Shown here: positions 21,260-28,886 of the stretch, piece after piece | Numbering within the stretch: the stretch's first letter is position 1 | Layout: the number at the start of each line of letters is the position of its first letter | Assembly: GCF_003367505.1 (NCBI RefSeq) | Contig: NZ_PXXX01000007.1 | Span: forward strand, 62,001 to 126,000 | Length of the DNA: 64,000 nucleotides | DNA from: Lysinibacillus capsici | GTDB lineage: Bacteria > Bacillota > Bacilli > Bacillales_A > Planococcaceae | Direction of reading: 5' to 3' | The notes under the pieces: model-generated | Databases searched by the model: none | Told to the model about the DNA's origin: nothing | Seen by the model: only the letters and a program-made list of their open reading frames with translations | Program-made: the position numbers and the translations under genes

Positions 21260-22147
21260 TTAGTTACCTTTAACTTGGCTCATTACTTCTTCTGCAAAGT
21301 TATCTTCACGTTTTTCGATACCTTCACCAACAGCGTAACGTACAAAGCCGTTTACAGAACCACCAGTTGAAGCTACAAAATCACGTACTTTTTGATCTGA
21401 GTTTTTAACGAAAGTTTGGTCAAGTAAGCAAACATCTTCGAAGTATTTACCAAGACGGCCTTCAACCATTTTTGCAACGATGTTTTCTGGTTTACCTTCG
21501 TTAAGAGCTTGTTCAGTTAATACTTTACGCTCACGTTCAACTTCTTCAGCAGAAACTTCATCACGAGAAACATAAGTTGGGTTGATTGCTGCAATGTGCA
21601 TAGCAACATCTTTAGCAGCTGCTGCATCAGTAGAGCCTTCTAAAGTTACTAATACACCGATACGGCCACCCATGTGTAAGTATGAACCGAATGCATCTGC
21701 ATCAGATTTTGTTTTAATTTCGAAACGACGAAGTGTAATTTTTTCTCCAATTGTTGCAATAGCAGTTGAGATTTGATCTACAATTTTTACGCCTTCAGCA
21801 TTTGCAAGCTCTAAAGCAGCTTCAACTGATGCAGGTTTAGCAGCAAGTAATTGCTCAGCTAAAGATGCAACTAATACTTGGAATTTGTCGTTTTTCGCAA
21901 CAAAGTCAGTTTCAGCATTTACTTCAAGGATGATTGCTTCGTTACCTTGTTCTAAAATATAAGTTGTACCTTCTGCAGCGATGCGGTCAGCTTTTTTAGC
22001 AGCTGAAGAAAGACCTTTTTCACGTAGGAAGTCGATAGCTGCTTCTAAGTCGCCATCAGTTTGTACTAACGCTTTTTTACAATCCATCATACCAGCGCCA
22101 GTTTTTTCACGTAATTCTTTTACTAATTGTGCAGTAATGTTTGCCAT
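21260..22147 (-). CDS. tsf: Translation elongation factor Ts
   Basis: This 295-residue protein is the guanine nucleotide exchange factor for EF-Tu. The N-terminal [20 protein letters not shown] and the [10 protein letters not shown] motif (contacting EF-Tu), plus [14 protein letters not shown] and [20 protein letters not shown], identify it. It is separated from rpsB by a terminator-like hairpin, so its level is probably set by partial read-through. AGGAGG before the ATG. Confidence 0.98.
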   Translation of the reverse strand: MANITAQLVKELREKTGAGMMDCKKALVQTDGDLEAAIDFLREKGLSSAAKKADRIAAEGTTYILEQGNEAIILEVNAETDFVAKNDKFQVLVASLAEQLLAAKPASVEAALELANAEGVKIVDQISTAIATIGEKITLRRFEIKTKSDADAFGSYLHMGGRIGVLVTLEGSTDAAAAKDVAMHIAAINPTYVSRDEVSAEEVERERKVLTEQALNEGKPENIVAKMVEGRLGKYFEDVCLLDQTFVKNSDQKVRDFVASTGGSVNGFVRYAVGEGIEKREDNFAEEVMSQVKGN

Positions 22148-22196
22148 TTAGTGTTTCCTCCTCAAATTGGTTGAACATAATTTAATGATAGGTTCT

Positions 22197-22237
22197 AAAA
22201 AAGGTGATAAGGGTTTTGAGCCACTTATCACCTTTTT
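22197..22237 (-). terminator. Hairpin between rpsB and tsf, possible partial terminator
   Basis: AAAAAGGTGATAAG and CTTATCACCTTTTT flank a 12-base loop, giving a 14-bp stem symmetric enough to work on either strand. On the minus strand the second arm ends in TTTTT directly before the tsf ribosome site. It would cut rpsB-tsf transcription in part. Confidence 0.82.
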
Positions 22238-22248
22238 GTAAACGTGAA

Positions 22249-22968
22249 TTACTCAGCAGCAGCTTCTACAGCTGGAGCTTCTTCTTCACCTTGTTTTGAC
22301 TCGATTAAAGCGTCAGCCATTTTAGCAGTTAAAAGTTTAACAGCGCGAATAGCATCATCATTAGCAGGGATTACGTAGTCGATTTCATCTGGATCACAGT
22401 TAGTATCAACAATACCTACTAGAGGGATGTTTAATTTACGAGCTTCTGCAACCGCAATACGTTCTTTACGTGGGTCAACCACGAACATTACGTCTGGAAG
22501 ATCGTGCATATCACGGATACCGCCTAAGAATTTGATTAGACGTTCGTGTTCTTTTTTAAGTTGGATTACTTCTTTTTTAGGAAGAACTTCGAAAGTTCCT
22601 TCTTCTTCCATTTTTTCGATTTGTTTCATACGTGCAACACGTTTTTGAATTGTACCGAAGTTTGTAAGAGTACCACCTAACCAACGTTGGTTGATGTAGT
22701 AGTTGCCTGAACGTTCAGCTTCATCTTTGATCGCTTCTTGTGCTTGTTTTTTCGTACCAACGAAAAGAACTTTACCACCGTCTTGACCAACTTGACGCAT
22801 GAAGTCATAAGCTTCCTCTAATTTTTTTACAGTTTTTTGTAAGTCGATGATGTAGATCCCGTTACGTTCAACGAAGATATATTTCTTCATTTTTGGGTTC
22901 CAACGACGAGTTTGGTGACCGAAATGTACACCAGCTTCAAGTAATTGTTTCATAGAAATTACTGACAT
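22249..22968 (-). CDS. rpsB: 30S ribosomal protein S2
   Basis: A 239-residue S2 with [20 protein letters not shown] (residues 9-28), the [14 protein letters not shown] block, the [14 protein letters not shown] motif and [20 protein letters not shown]. The C-terminal tail is acidic and Ala/Glu-rich. S2 joins the 30S late and is needed to bind S1-like proteins and mRNA. The gene has its own promoter (23092-23120) overlapping the end of swrB, and a leader of about 117 bases. Confidence 0.98.
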   Translation of the reverse strand: MSVISMKQLLEAGVHFGHQTRRWNPKMKKYIFVERNGIYIIDLQKTVKKLEEAYDFMRQVGQDGGKVLFVGTKKQAQEAIKDEAERSGNYYINQRWLGGTLTNFGTIQKRVARMKQIEKMEEEGTFEVLPKKEVIQLKKEHERLIKFLGGIRDMHDLPDVMFVVDPRKERIAVAEARKLNIPLVGIVDTNCDPDEIDYVIPANDDAIRAVKLLTAKMADALIESKQGEEEAPAVEAAAE

Positions 22969-23091
22969 GTGAATTTCCTCCTAATATGTTTGGTTTTTAT
23001 CCTCCGCATTTATCATCTACAACAAGCTACCCTAATCTTAGAGCACCACTTACTGCATCAAAATGCGTGTGTAGTAATAACACCATTTGCA

Positions 23092-23120
23092 ACTATATCA
23101 TAGCTTTGAACGATTCGCAA
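23092..23120 (-). promoter_or_regulatory. Sigma-A-type promoter for rpsB-tsf
   Basis: TTGCGA (23120-23115) and TATAGT (23097-23092) on the minus strand are spaced by exactly 17 bases. The leader downstream can form a small stem, CTCTA-AGAT-TAGGG, so autoregulation by S2 is possible but unproven here. Confidence 0.75.
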
Positions 23121-23124
23121 CAAT

Positions 23125-23703
23125 TTAGTGATGGAATTTCAGTAAAAGCTCGATTTCTGTTTTACCCTTTTGCAGTTGTTTAGCTATTTCCTCTGGTGAT
23201 TTTCCCTGTTTTGCTAATTCTAGAGCCTGTTGTTCCACTGTCAGCAATTTTTCAGCTTCTTTTTGCTCCTCCACTTTTAGAGGTGGAGCTGTTTTCACCA
23301 TTTTCGAGCTTGTATGTTGCTGACGTGAATAAGCATTTGCGACAATATTTTTAGGTACATAGATACGTGCATCTTTCTCTAAAGATAGAGAACTATCACT
23401 TTTCACCTCGTGTACTACAGGCAAAGTTGGCTGCTCCTGAGGTGTCATATATTGTTCCGTTTGCTGCAAGCTACTAGCAGCTATTTCCGACTGTGAGACA
23501 CTTTGTAGCTCTTTAATAAGACGGTCATTTTCATCTTTCATTTCAGCTAAATACACACTAATGGTGTCGTCCATTTCTCTCATTAAACGTTCTTGCTTCT
23601 TTTCCAAATCTTTAAACTTTGCTAACTTTGTATTTAAAATGATAAGAAAGTAAAATGAAATTAGCTGTAAAAAGAATAGCACCGCTATTAGAATGGTTGT
23701 CAT
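23125..23703 (-). CDS. swrB: SwrB-like flagellar assembly membrane protein
   Basis: A 192-residue protein. It starts with one membrane segment (about 2-23), then a coiled-coil-like stretch (LEKKQERLMREMDDTISVYL, with EMKDENDRLIKEL after it), a low-complexity middle and a C-terminal helix-turn-helix-like end. That end contains ALELAKQGKSPEEIAKQLQK followed by KTEIELLLKF. This matches B. subtilis SwrB (formerly YlxL), which sits after sigD and promotes type III export gate opening and hook-basal-body completion. Position after sigD supports it. Identity rests on architecture and synteny, since the middle is poorly conserved. Confidence 0.78.
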   Translation of the reverse strand: MTTILIAVLFFLQLISFYFLIILNTKLAKFKDLEKKQERLMREMDDTISVYLAEMKDENDRLIKELQSVSQSEIAASSLQQTEQYMTPQEQPTLPVVHEVKSDSSLSLEKDARIYVPKNIVANAYSRQQHTSSKMVKTAPPLKVEEQKEAEKLLTVEQQALELAKQGKSPEEIAKQLQKGKTEIELLLKFHH

Positions 23704-23712
23704 TGTAAACTC

Positions 23713-24015
23713 CTATCCACTAAAATCCACGAAATTCCCTTTAAACGGATGTTGTGCCTGTTTTTCTTGTTGATCCTTTTTTTTCTTTTTATGAATCCCT
23801 GTTAAATACTCACCACCTGCATCTTCATCCTCACTAATTTCATCCATACCTTCTGATGTGTTGACAATTTTTTGTTTGCGCTCTACTTCTTTTTTTAATG
23901 CTTCATTTGCATGTGCTTGTTGAGCCAATACTTGCTGCTGTGCCTGATCAACCATTTTTCCTGCTTCAAATGTTTTTGGAATAGCAATCTGTAACTCGAC
24001 ACCTTTTAAACTCAT
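23713..24015 (-). CDS. Small unassigned protein between sigD and swrB
   Basis: This 100-residue soluble protein has no match I can name. It begins MSLKGVELQIAIPKTFEAGK, has a Gln/Ala/Lys-rich helical middle (DQAQQQVLAQQAHANEAL), an acidic patch (SEDEDAGGEYL), a run of five Lys (IHKKKKKDQQ) and ends HPFKGNFVDFSG. The gene is tightly packed (9 bases from swrB, 23 from sigD), has a ribosome site, and shares their transcript, so a role in motility is likely by context. B. subtilis is not, to my knowledge, annotated with a gene at this spot. Confidence 0.7.
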   Translation of the reverse strand: MSLKGVELQIAIPKTFEAGKMVDQAQQQVLAQQAHANEALKKEVERKQKIVNTSEGMDEISEDEDAGGEYLTGIHKKKKKDQQEKQAQHPFKGNFVDFSG

Positions 24016-24038
24016 TGGAATCTCTCCCTCAAGGATAT

Positions 24039-24809
24039 TTACGCATTAATCATTTCACTAGATAATAGCTTTCGTAGCTTTAATAGCGCTTTTGAATGAA
24101 TTTGTGAAATACGAGAGGTTGATAGTTCAAGCATTTCACCAATTTCTGTCAAGGTTAACTCCTCCGTGTAAAATAAACTAAGGACAAGCTGTTCTTTTTC
24201 ATTGAGTTTCTGAATATTTTCCGCAAGATCATCTAACAATTCTGATTTAATGATAGCTTGCTCAGGTGTTTTTGTTGTATCGTCTCGTATGACAAATGAC
24301 TTGCCATCTGTTTCTTCTTGGTCCTGTTGTTCATTAATAGAAAGAACATTTGAAAAAAAATGCTCTTGCACAGTTTGATAAACATCTTCAACAGATACTT
24401 CCATATGCTCCGCAAGTTCCTCAGGTGTTACATGACGCATATATTTTTGTTCTAGTTGTTCAATTTGTGCATCTAATTTTTTGGCTTTTTCACGCGCTGA
24501 CCGTGGTAACCAGTCTTCTTTTCGTAAACCATCGATGATGGCTCCTCTTACTCTAAACGAAGCATATGTATCAAATTTTAAATCTCTGTTAATGTCAAAT
24601 TTATTTAATGCATCAAAAAGTCCTACCATCCCTAAGCTCGTTAAATCGTCTCGTGATACGCTTTTGGGCAGACCTGCACCAATACGTTGGACATGATAAG
24701 ATACTAAAGAAATGTATTTTTTTATAAGTAAATCACCAGCATCGGGATCACGCTCATGTATCCAGCGATTCCACAGTTTTTGCTCATCGTTCAGAATTGG
24801 TTGTGTCAT
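24039..24809 (-). CDS. sigD: RNA polymerase sigma factor SigD (FliA family)
   Basis: A 256-residue sigma-28 that directs transcription of late flagellar, chemotaxis and autolysin genes. Region 2 is seen in DDLTSLGMVGLFDALNKFD and FDTYASFRVRGAIIDGLRK, region 3 in ARE-KAKKLDAQIEQLEQKY and PEELAEHMEVSVEDVYQ, and region 4 in LSLFYTEELTLTEIGEMLEL with STSRISQIHSKALLKLR. I chose the ATG at 24809 because AGAGGTGG lies 5 bases upstream; an in-frame GTG at 24818 lies within that site. Unlike in B. subtilis it is not joined to cheD; it has its own leader and promoter. Confidence 0.96.
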   Translation of the reverse strand: MTQPILNDEQKLWNRWIHERDPDAGDLLIKKYISLVSYHVQRIGAGLPKSVSRDDLTSLGMVGLFDALNKFDINRDLKFDTYASFRVRGAIIDGLRKEDWLPRSAREKAKKLDAQIEQLEQKYMRHVTPEELAEHMEVSVEDVYQTVQEHFFSNVLSINEQQDQEETDGKSFVIRDDTTKTPEQAIIKSELLDDLAENIQKLNEKEQLVLSLFYTEELTLTEIGEMLELSTSRISQIHSKALLKLRKLLSSEMINA

Positions 24810-24927
24810 GAAATCCACCTCTCTAAAAAACGCTTTTTCACGCCTGTTTACTAACGACTACTTGCGCTCTTAAAATTTATCATTCAACAGGATTTCTTAG
24901 TTGTTTTTTATAAAAATCCACATTTAA

Positions 24928-24969
24928 GCTAATCTAGCCGTGAGCCTGAATCGTTAAAGCCCGATAAGC
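24928..24969 (-). ncRNA. Possible structured leader element before sigD
   Basis: Within the AT-rich leader, 42 bases stand out. GCTTATC (24969-24963) can pair with GATTAGC (24934-24928), six of seven, enclosing GGGC/GCTC. An alternative ATCG-GGCTTTAA-CGAT hairpin competes. I cannot match it to a riboswitch class I know. Distance to the sigD start is about 120 bases. Confidence 0.35.
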
Positions 24970-24987
24970 AGTTGCCATCTTTCCTAT

Positions 24988-25016
24988 ATTATAACAAGAA
25001 TCGACTATAATTTCAT
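24988..25016 (-). promoter_or_regulatory. Extended -10 promoter for sigD-swrB
   Basis: TGTTATAAT (TATAAT at 24993-24988 with an upstream TG) is a strong extended -10. The -35 at 25016-25011 (ATGAAA) is a four-of-six match with 17-base spacing. It lies between the amidohydrolase terminator and sigD, so sigD can be transcribed independently of fla/che. Confidence 0.65.
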
Positions 25017-25067
25017 TTGTTTCTCTTAGTCTCTAATATATTCCTTTGTTTTTGAAAGACATAGAAA

Positions 25068-25106
25068 AACTGTATCCTCATTGTGTAATGACACTTGGAT
25101 ACAGTT
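25068..25106 (-). terminator. Terminator of the deaminase/amidohydrolase operon
   Basis: AACTGTATCC and GGATACAGTT flank a 19-base loop, and the minus-strand 3' arm continues as TTTCTATG. It lies 140 bases after the last amidohydrolase stop codon and before the sigD promoter. Confidence 0.75.
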
Positions 25107-25246
25107 GGATATGATTAAGCTTTTACTAAGAAGCTACTGAATTCTTTTGATTTAGTTTTAGCACTACTGTAGAGCAAAGAACAAATTAAACAAAAGAGCA
25201 ATAATACCCAATATAAAAAAACCACTCTTTATCAATAAATTATGCT

Positions 25247-26467
25247 TTAAATCGAACTAAAGACAAAGTTTCCATTGAATATAGTTGCCTTACGTAGAGA
25301 TCTTCGAGCAATTGCTTCAGCAGAGCAAGAAGCCTCCACAAACACCATATTTGCACTATCTCCCACTTTTGGCCATGTTTGCTCACCTGCTTGATTGAGT
25401 GAGGTTTTTCCCCCTGTAATAAATTGAAGGGTTTGGGCTAATGAGCGTTCATCTTCCCAACCTGAGCTTTTTGCCAAACGACCAGCTCGTTCTAATAAAT
25501 CTCCGTTACCAAATGGGGACCAAACATCAAAGATATTGTCACACCCAATTGCAACGGGTACTCCTTTACTGTGTAATAAACCAACAGGTGGAAACTTTCT
25601 ACGCAGAGGGACACTCGTTACAATCGTAATACCTGCATCACGTAAGATGTCTGCCATTTCTTCTGCCTCAGAGTGTGAAACATCTCCTAGCCCAAAGGCA
25701 TGGCTAATGGCTACTTTGCCTTGTAAACCAGCTTCCTTTGTTAATTTGGCTAATCTCTTCATTGTAAAAGTACCCAATTGATCTGGGTCATGCAAATGCA
25801 AGTCAATCCCTGCGTTTCCTTCAACAGCGAGTTCCACCATTTGTTGTAAGGAAGCCTCAATATCTCCATCCACAGTAGCTGGATCGACACCTCCTACAAA
25901 TCCTACCCCAAAACGTAGAGCCTCCCTTATTAAATTGGTTGCCTTTGTTCGTAATAGACCATGTTGAGGAAAGGCAACGATTTCATAAGACAACTTTCCT
26001 TCAAAATTTTGTAAAGCTTTTTGAACCTCTTCTAAATTTTTCAACCCTACCTCAGGATATAAATCCACATGCGTACGTACATGTGTAACTCCAAACTGGA
26101 CATAACGACTAAGTAGTTTCTCAGCGCGTTGTTGCGTAGTTGTATGTAAGGTTGGAAGTACCTCTTTTTCAATTTCACAACGTTCAAAAATATTATTCAC
26201 TGGTGTAACTGCCCGCCATTTGTCGCTCAACAGAGTTTTATCCAAATGACAATGTTTTTCTATAAATGAAGGTAGTGCTAATAGCTGTTTCATATCTTTT
26301 TTTGGATAATCATCATCTAATAGGCTATCAGCAGAAACTATTTCTCCAATTTTCCCATCTTTAATGAATAGATGAGAACAAGCCGAGTTCGTTTTAGTAA
26401 TCGTGTCGTTTTCAAAGTGATAATCTGTTTCAAGACGTACATTTGTTAACCAAAAAGTAGAATTCAT
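25247..26467 (-). CDS. CodA-like amidohydrolase (second of tandem pair)
   Basis: This 406-residue metal-dependent hydrolase of the cytosine deaminase-like branch has EKHCHLDKTLL near residue 70 (the N-terminal HxH metal site), VTHVRTHVDLYPEVGLKNLE, EIVAFPQHGLLR, GFVGGVDPATVDGD, IDLHLHDPDQLGTF, the AISHAFGLGDVS histidine and GCDNIFDVWSPFGNGD with the likely catalytic Asp. E. coli CodA shares the RTHVD, IVAFPQ and D-x-WxPxG blocks but has HCDE where this has HLHDP. The substrate is therefore likely a cytosine-like N-heterocycle but is not assignable. It is clearly paralogous to the gene 28 bases upstream. Confidence 0.82.
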   Translation of the reverse strand: MNSTFWLTNVRLETDYHFENDTITKTNSACSHLFIKDGKIGEIVSADSLLDDDYPKKDMKQLLALPSFIEKHCHLDKTLLSDKWRAVTPVNNIFERCEIEKEVLPTLHTTTQQRAEKLLSRYVQFGVTHVRTHVDLYPEVGLKNLEEVQKALQNFEGKLSYEIVAFPQHGLLRTKATNLIREALRFGVGFVGGVDPATVDGDIEASLQQMVELAVEGNAGIDLHLHDPDQLGTFTMKRLAKLTKEAGLQGKVAISHAFGLGDVSHSEAEEMADILRDAGITIVTSVPLRRKFPPVGLLHSKGVPVAIGCDNIFDVWSPFGNGDLLERAGRLAKSSGWEDERSLAQTLQFITGGKTSLNQAGEQTWPKVGDSANMVFVEASCSAEAIARRSLRKATIFNGNFVFSSI

Positions 26468-26495
26468 TTCAGATTTATCCTTTCTTCTTCAAAAA

Positions 26496-27719
26496 TTAAA
26501 GCTCACCCGCAACTATTTTCCCTGTAAAGAGCACCGCCACTCTTCTTGCTCTTCTTGCAACTGCTTCTGCTGAGCAAGTTGCATCTACAAACACGACATT
26601 CGCCATATCTCCAATTTTCGGCCATTGGGGCTGTCCATCCTTGTTTAAAGGTGTTATGCCGCCAGCAATATACTTTAGACTTTGACTAAGTGAACGTTCA
26701 TCACTTAAGCCAAAGCGTTCAGCTAGCGTGCCTAGTTTTTCTAGGCTGTCACCTATACCAAACGGGGACCAGTGATCTGTAATACTATCTTCACCCAAAG
26801 AGATTTGAACACCTTTTTGATCTAATAACGGAATAGGAATGGTATGATCCAATGGAACAGACGAAGTAATGTCAATACCGTGATGAGCTAGTAACGCTGC
26901 CACTTCACTTGCTTCATTAGTTGAAACATCGGCTAAGGCCATGGCATGACTAATTGTCACTCGGCCATGCCAACCCGCTTCCTCCGTTAATGCAGCTAAT
27001 CGTTTAAAGGTAAAAATACCAAGATGACCAGGATCATGGATATGCAAGTCAACATTTGCATCAGCTTCAACCGCTAATTCCATCACCGTTTGTAAGGATT
27101 TTTCTATATTTTCATCAATCGATGCAGGGTCTACACCGCCTACTAGAGACGCTCCACTTCGCAAAGCTTCTCTTACTAAAGAAATGGATTTACTACGTAA
27201 GAGGCCATGTTGTGGGAAAGCGACAACCTCTATATCAACTTTATCTTTGTAAGCCTCTTTAGCTCTTAAGACTGCTTCTAAATTTTTCAACCCAATAAAT
27301 GGATCAATATTACAATGCGTACGAATATGTGTTGATCCTGCATGTATGAGCAAATCTAGTAACTTTTTTGCTCGTTCCTCTGCAACAGGCAATAAGCTTG
27401 GCAGTAGAATCTCTTCTTCTTTTAATCTTGTAATAAGACCTTCTGTGGGAATCGAAGGAGCCTTCCATGGTCCACCAAAATAGGTTTTATCTATATGAAT
27501 ATGCATATCTCTAAAAGAAGGGAGCATTAAGTAACCATGTGCATCTCGCTTAGGCAAATCAGTTTTTAAAGGCTGATCTACGCTAAGAATTTGGTTTATT
27601 TCACCACTTTCTACTTGTACATTAAAAAGAGCAGTTTTTGTTCCTATAACGACCCCATTATCGTAATGATATCCTGTTTCTAATCGTACATTTGTTAGCC
27701 AATACGCTGTTGGTATCAT
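26496..27719 (-). CDS. CodA-like amidohydrolase (first of tandem pair)
   Basis: A 407-residue paralogue of the next gene, alike from end to end. Both open with YWLTNVRLET-type starts, and both share RDMHIHIDKTYFGGPWKAP-type metal sites, EVVAFPQHGLLRSKSISLVR, GGVDPASIDENIE, VDLHIHDPGHLGIF, TISHAMALADVS and DSITDHWSPFGIGDSLE. All metal-binding positions appear intact in both copies, so this is a tandem duplication kept functional. GGGAGG precedes the ATG; the gap to the deaminase gene is 22 bases. Likely role: hydrolytic deamination or ring opening of a nucleobase-like compound. Confidence 0.82.
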   Translation of the reverse strand: MIPTAYWLTNVRLETGYHYDNGVVIGTKTALFNVQVESGEINQILSVDQPLKTDLPKRDAHGYLMLPSFRDMHIHIDKTYFGGPWKAPSIPTEGLITRLKEEEILLPSLLPVAEERAKKLLDLLIHAGSTHIRTHCNIDPFIGLKNLEAVLRAKEAYKDKVDIEVVAFPQHGLLRSKSISLVREALRSGASLVGGVDPASIDENIEKSLQTVMELAVEADANVDLHIHDPGHLGIFTFKRLAALTEEAGWHGRVTISHAMALADVSTNEASEVAALLAHHGIDITSSVPLDHTIPIPLLDQKGVQISLGEDSITDHWSPFGIGDSLEKLGTLAERFGLSDERSLSQSLKYIAGGITPLNKDGQPQWPKIGDMANVVFVDATCSAEAVARRARRVAVLFTGKIVAGEL

Positions 27720-27741
27720 TGATTGAACCTCCCGAAATTTA

Positions 27742-28143
27742 TTAAAGATTGATAGCTAGATGAACCATTTGAATGGCCCTCTCCTGATGGGGTAAAGAAA
27801 GTTCATGATAGATATAATCTTGACTAGGATTATTAGCATTAAAATAATAAACTGTAGAAATTTTAGAATAGTAAATGGCACTCAAACACATAGGACAAGG
27901 TTCTGTACTTGCATACATTTCACAACCTTCTAAATTGGTCGTTTTCAGTGCGTGACAAGCTTGACGGATTGCTTGAATCTCTGCATGATTCGTCAAATCA
28001 TTGGTGATTGAAACCTCATTTACACCAGAGCCAATAATCTGTCCATTTTTAACTACAATTGCACCAAAAGGAGCACCATGTTTTGTTCTTTCATTTTCTT
28101 TAGCTAACTCAAGTGCTTGTTTCATAAAGTCATGAGATTTCAT
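27742..28143 (-). CDS. GuaD-like nucleoside/nucleobase deaminase
   Basis: This 133-residue zinc deaminase of the cytidine deaminase fold has TNHAEIQAIRQAC (HAE: zinc ligand His and catalytic Glu, near residue 53) and STEPCPMCLSAIYYSK (two zinc Cys, near 84-87). GAPFGAIVVKNGQIIGSG at the N-terminus and the IYYSK stretch make it closer to B. subtilis guanine deaminase GuaD than to tRNA deaminase TadA. It is shorter than GuaD (about 156), lacking part of the C-terminal tail. AGGAGGGG precedes the ATG. It heads the three-gene cluster, which suggests a nucleobase salvage or catabolic unit. Confidence 0.85.
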   Translation of the reverse strand: MKSHDFMKQALELAKENERTKHGAPFGAIVVKNGQIIGSGVNEVSITNDLTNHAEIQAIRQACHALKTTNLEGCEMYASTEPCPMCLSAIYYSKISTVYYFNANNPSQDYIYHELSLPHQERAIQMVHLAINL

Positions 28144-28486
28144 GTCGTTCCCCTCCTAGAAAAAGCGAAATTCTCTTTTCTTTTTATATATTGAAATGGA
28201 CCATTTATTGGATATATGCTACTGCCAATACATCCTCCTGTGAAAAACTAAGCACTGCCGTCTGAGGTGTTTCTCTTACAAGACCAGTAAATGGTGCCAT
28301 AATCAATATCTTTTCAGTTGATAAATTCCCCGGACAAGCTACATTTTTATATTTTGGAGTTTTTAGATTTAAAGCTATTTCCTTTGTATAAATATGCTAA
28401 CATGAGGACTATATATATGAATAATATAAAAATAATTAATTTCACTTAAGTTTTTCGTATACTACAAACTCCAAAGCCAAAATAAA
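28144..28486. other. Gap between fla/che terminator and deaminase gene
   Basis: About 343 bases. The promoter of the deaminase cluster should be here, and AT-rich -10-like strings occur near 28410-28440 and 28170-28185, but none has a convincing -35. A stop-free minus-strand frame (28205-28396) reads like protein and is listed separately. Confidence 0.5.
28205..28396 (-). pseudogene. Possible gene remnant (63-codon open frame without start)
   Basis: The minus strand is open for 63 codons ending at TAA (28207-28205), with no ATG and no ribosome site at its head. The translation ends with APFTGLVRETPQTAVLSFSQ then EDVLAVAYIQ, which looks like real protein composition rather than AT-rich noise. 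I cannot name a family. It may be the 3' relic of a gene lost when the deaminase cluster arrived or was rearranged. Chance openness cannot be excluded. Confidence 0.3.
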
Positions 28487-28510
28487 AAAGAGTCGTTAGT
28501 CACGACTCTT
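28487..28510 (-). terminator. Terminator of the fla/che operon
   Basis: AAGAGTCGT and ACGACTCTT pair around a 4-base loop, followed on the minus strand by TTTATTTTGGC. It lies 4 bases after the stop of the last operon gene, and it separates fla/che from the deaminase cluster and sigD. Confidence 0.85.
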
Positions 28511-28514
28511 ACTT

Positions 28515-28886
28515 TTACGCATTTACTTGTTGATCTTCTTCTCGATTCATCATCGTTCTTACTACTTGTGCAATTTCCTCGGAATTTTCATCTTGAAATT
28601 CAACCGTGGAATTAGCTATTGGCACTTCTTGTTTTACGCCTTCTATTGATTCAAGTTCCTTTTCTTCTATATCGACTTCAACCGCTTCCTCATCTTCCTC
28701 TGGTGTAAACAAGATGTAAGCAATTAGAAAACGTACAATAAACATTACAAAAAATGCGATGATTGCTACAATAAAAGAGCCAATCAGGATTCGCAGAGGC
28801 GTAAATGGTTTTTGAAATGTACTAAAAAAATAAATAGAAAAGGCAATTAATGCTCCCCATAGATTGTAAAATATAGAACCAAACAT
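28515..28886 (-). CDS. Unassigned two-helix membrane protein, last gene of fla/che
   Basis: A 123-residue protein with two strong membrane segments (about 5-24 and 33-60) and an acidic cytoplasmic-looking tail (PEEDEEAVEVDIEEKELESI). The C-terminal helix is EEIAQVVRTMMNREEDQQ. Its ATG overlaps the cheD stop by one base, so it is translated with the chemotaxis genes. I do not recognise a family. By position it could be a chemotaxis or motor accessory, or simply a hitch-hiking gene; nothing in the sequence decides. Confidence 0.72.
   Translation of the reverse strand: MFGSIFYNLWGALIAFSIYFFSTFQKPFTPLRILIGSFIVAIIAFFVMFIVRFLIAYILFTPEEDEEAVEVDIEEKELESIEGVKQEVPIANSTVEFQDENSEEIAQVVRTMMNREEDQQVNA

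Larger units (their letters stand above)
24810..25246. other. sigD upstream region
   Basis: This gap of 437 bases contains, in transcription order, about 140 AT-rich bases after the amidohydrolase gene, that operon's terminator (25068-25106), an extended -10 promoter (24988-25016) and a leader of about 170 bases. The leader opens with a GC-richer structured stretch (24928-24981). No small gene with a ribosome site is seen. Confidence 0.65.

Noticed and set aside
24950-24972. TAAAGCCCGATAAG on the plus strand, resembling sigma-D promoter parts (TAAA and GCCGATA)
   Set aside because: The two boxes touch instead of being about 15 bases apart, and the direction points away from any gene.
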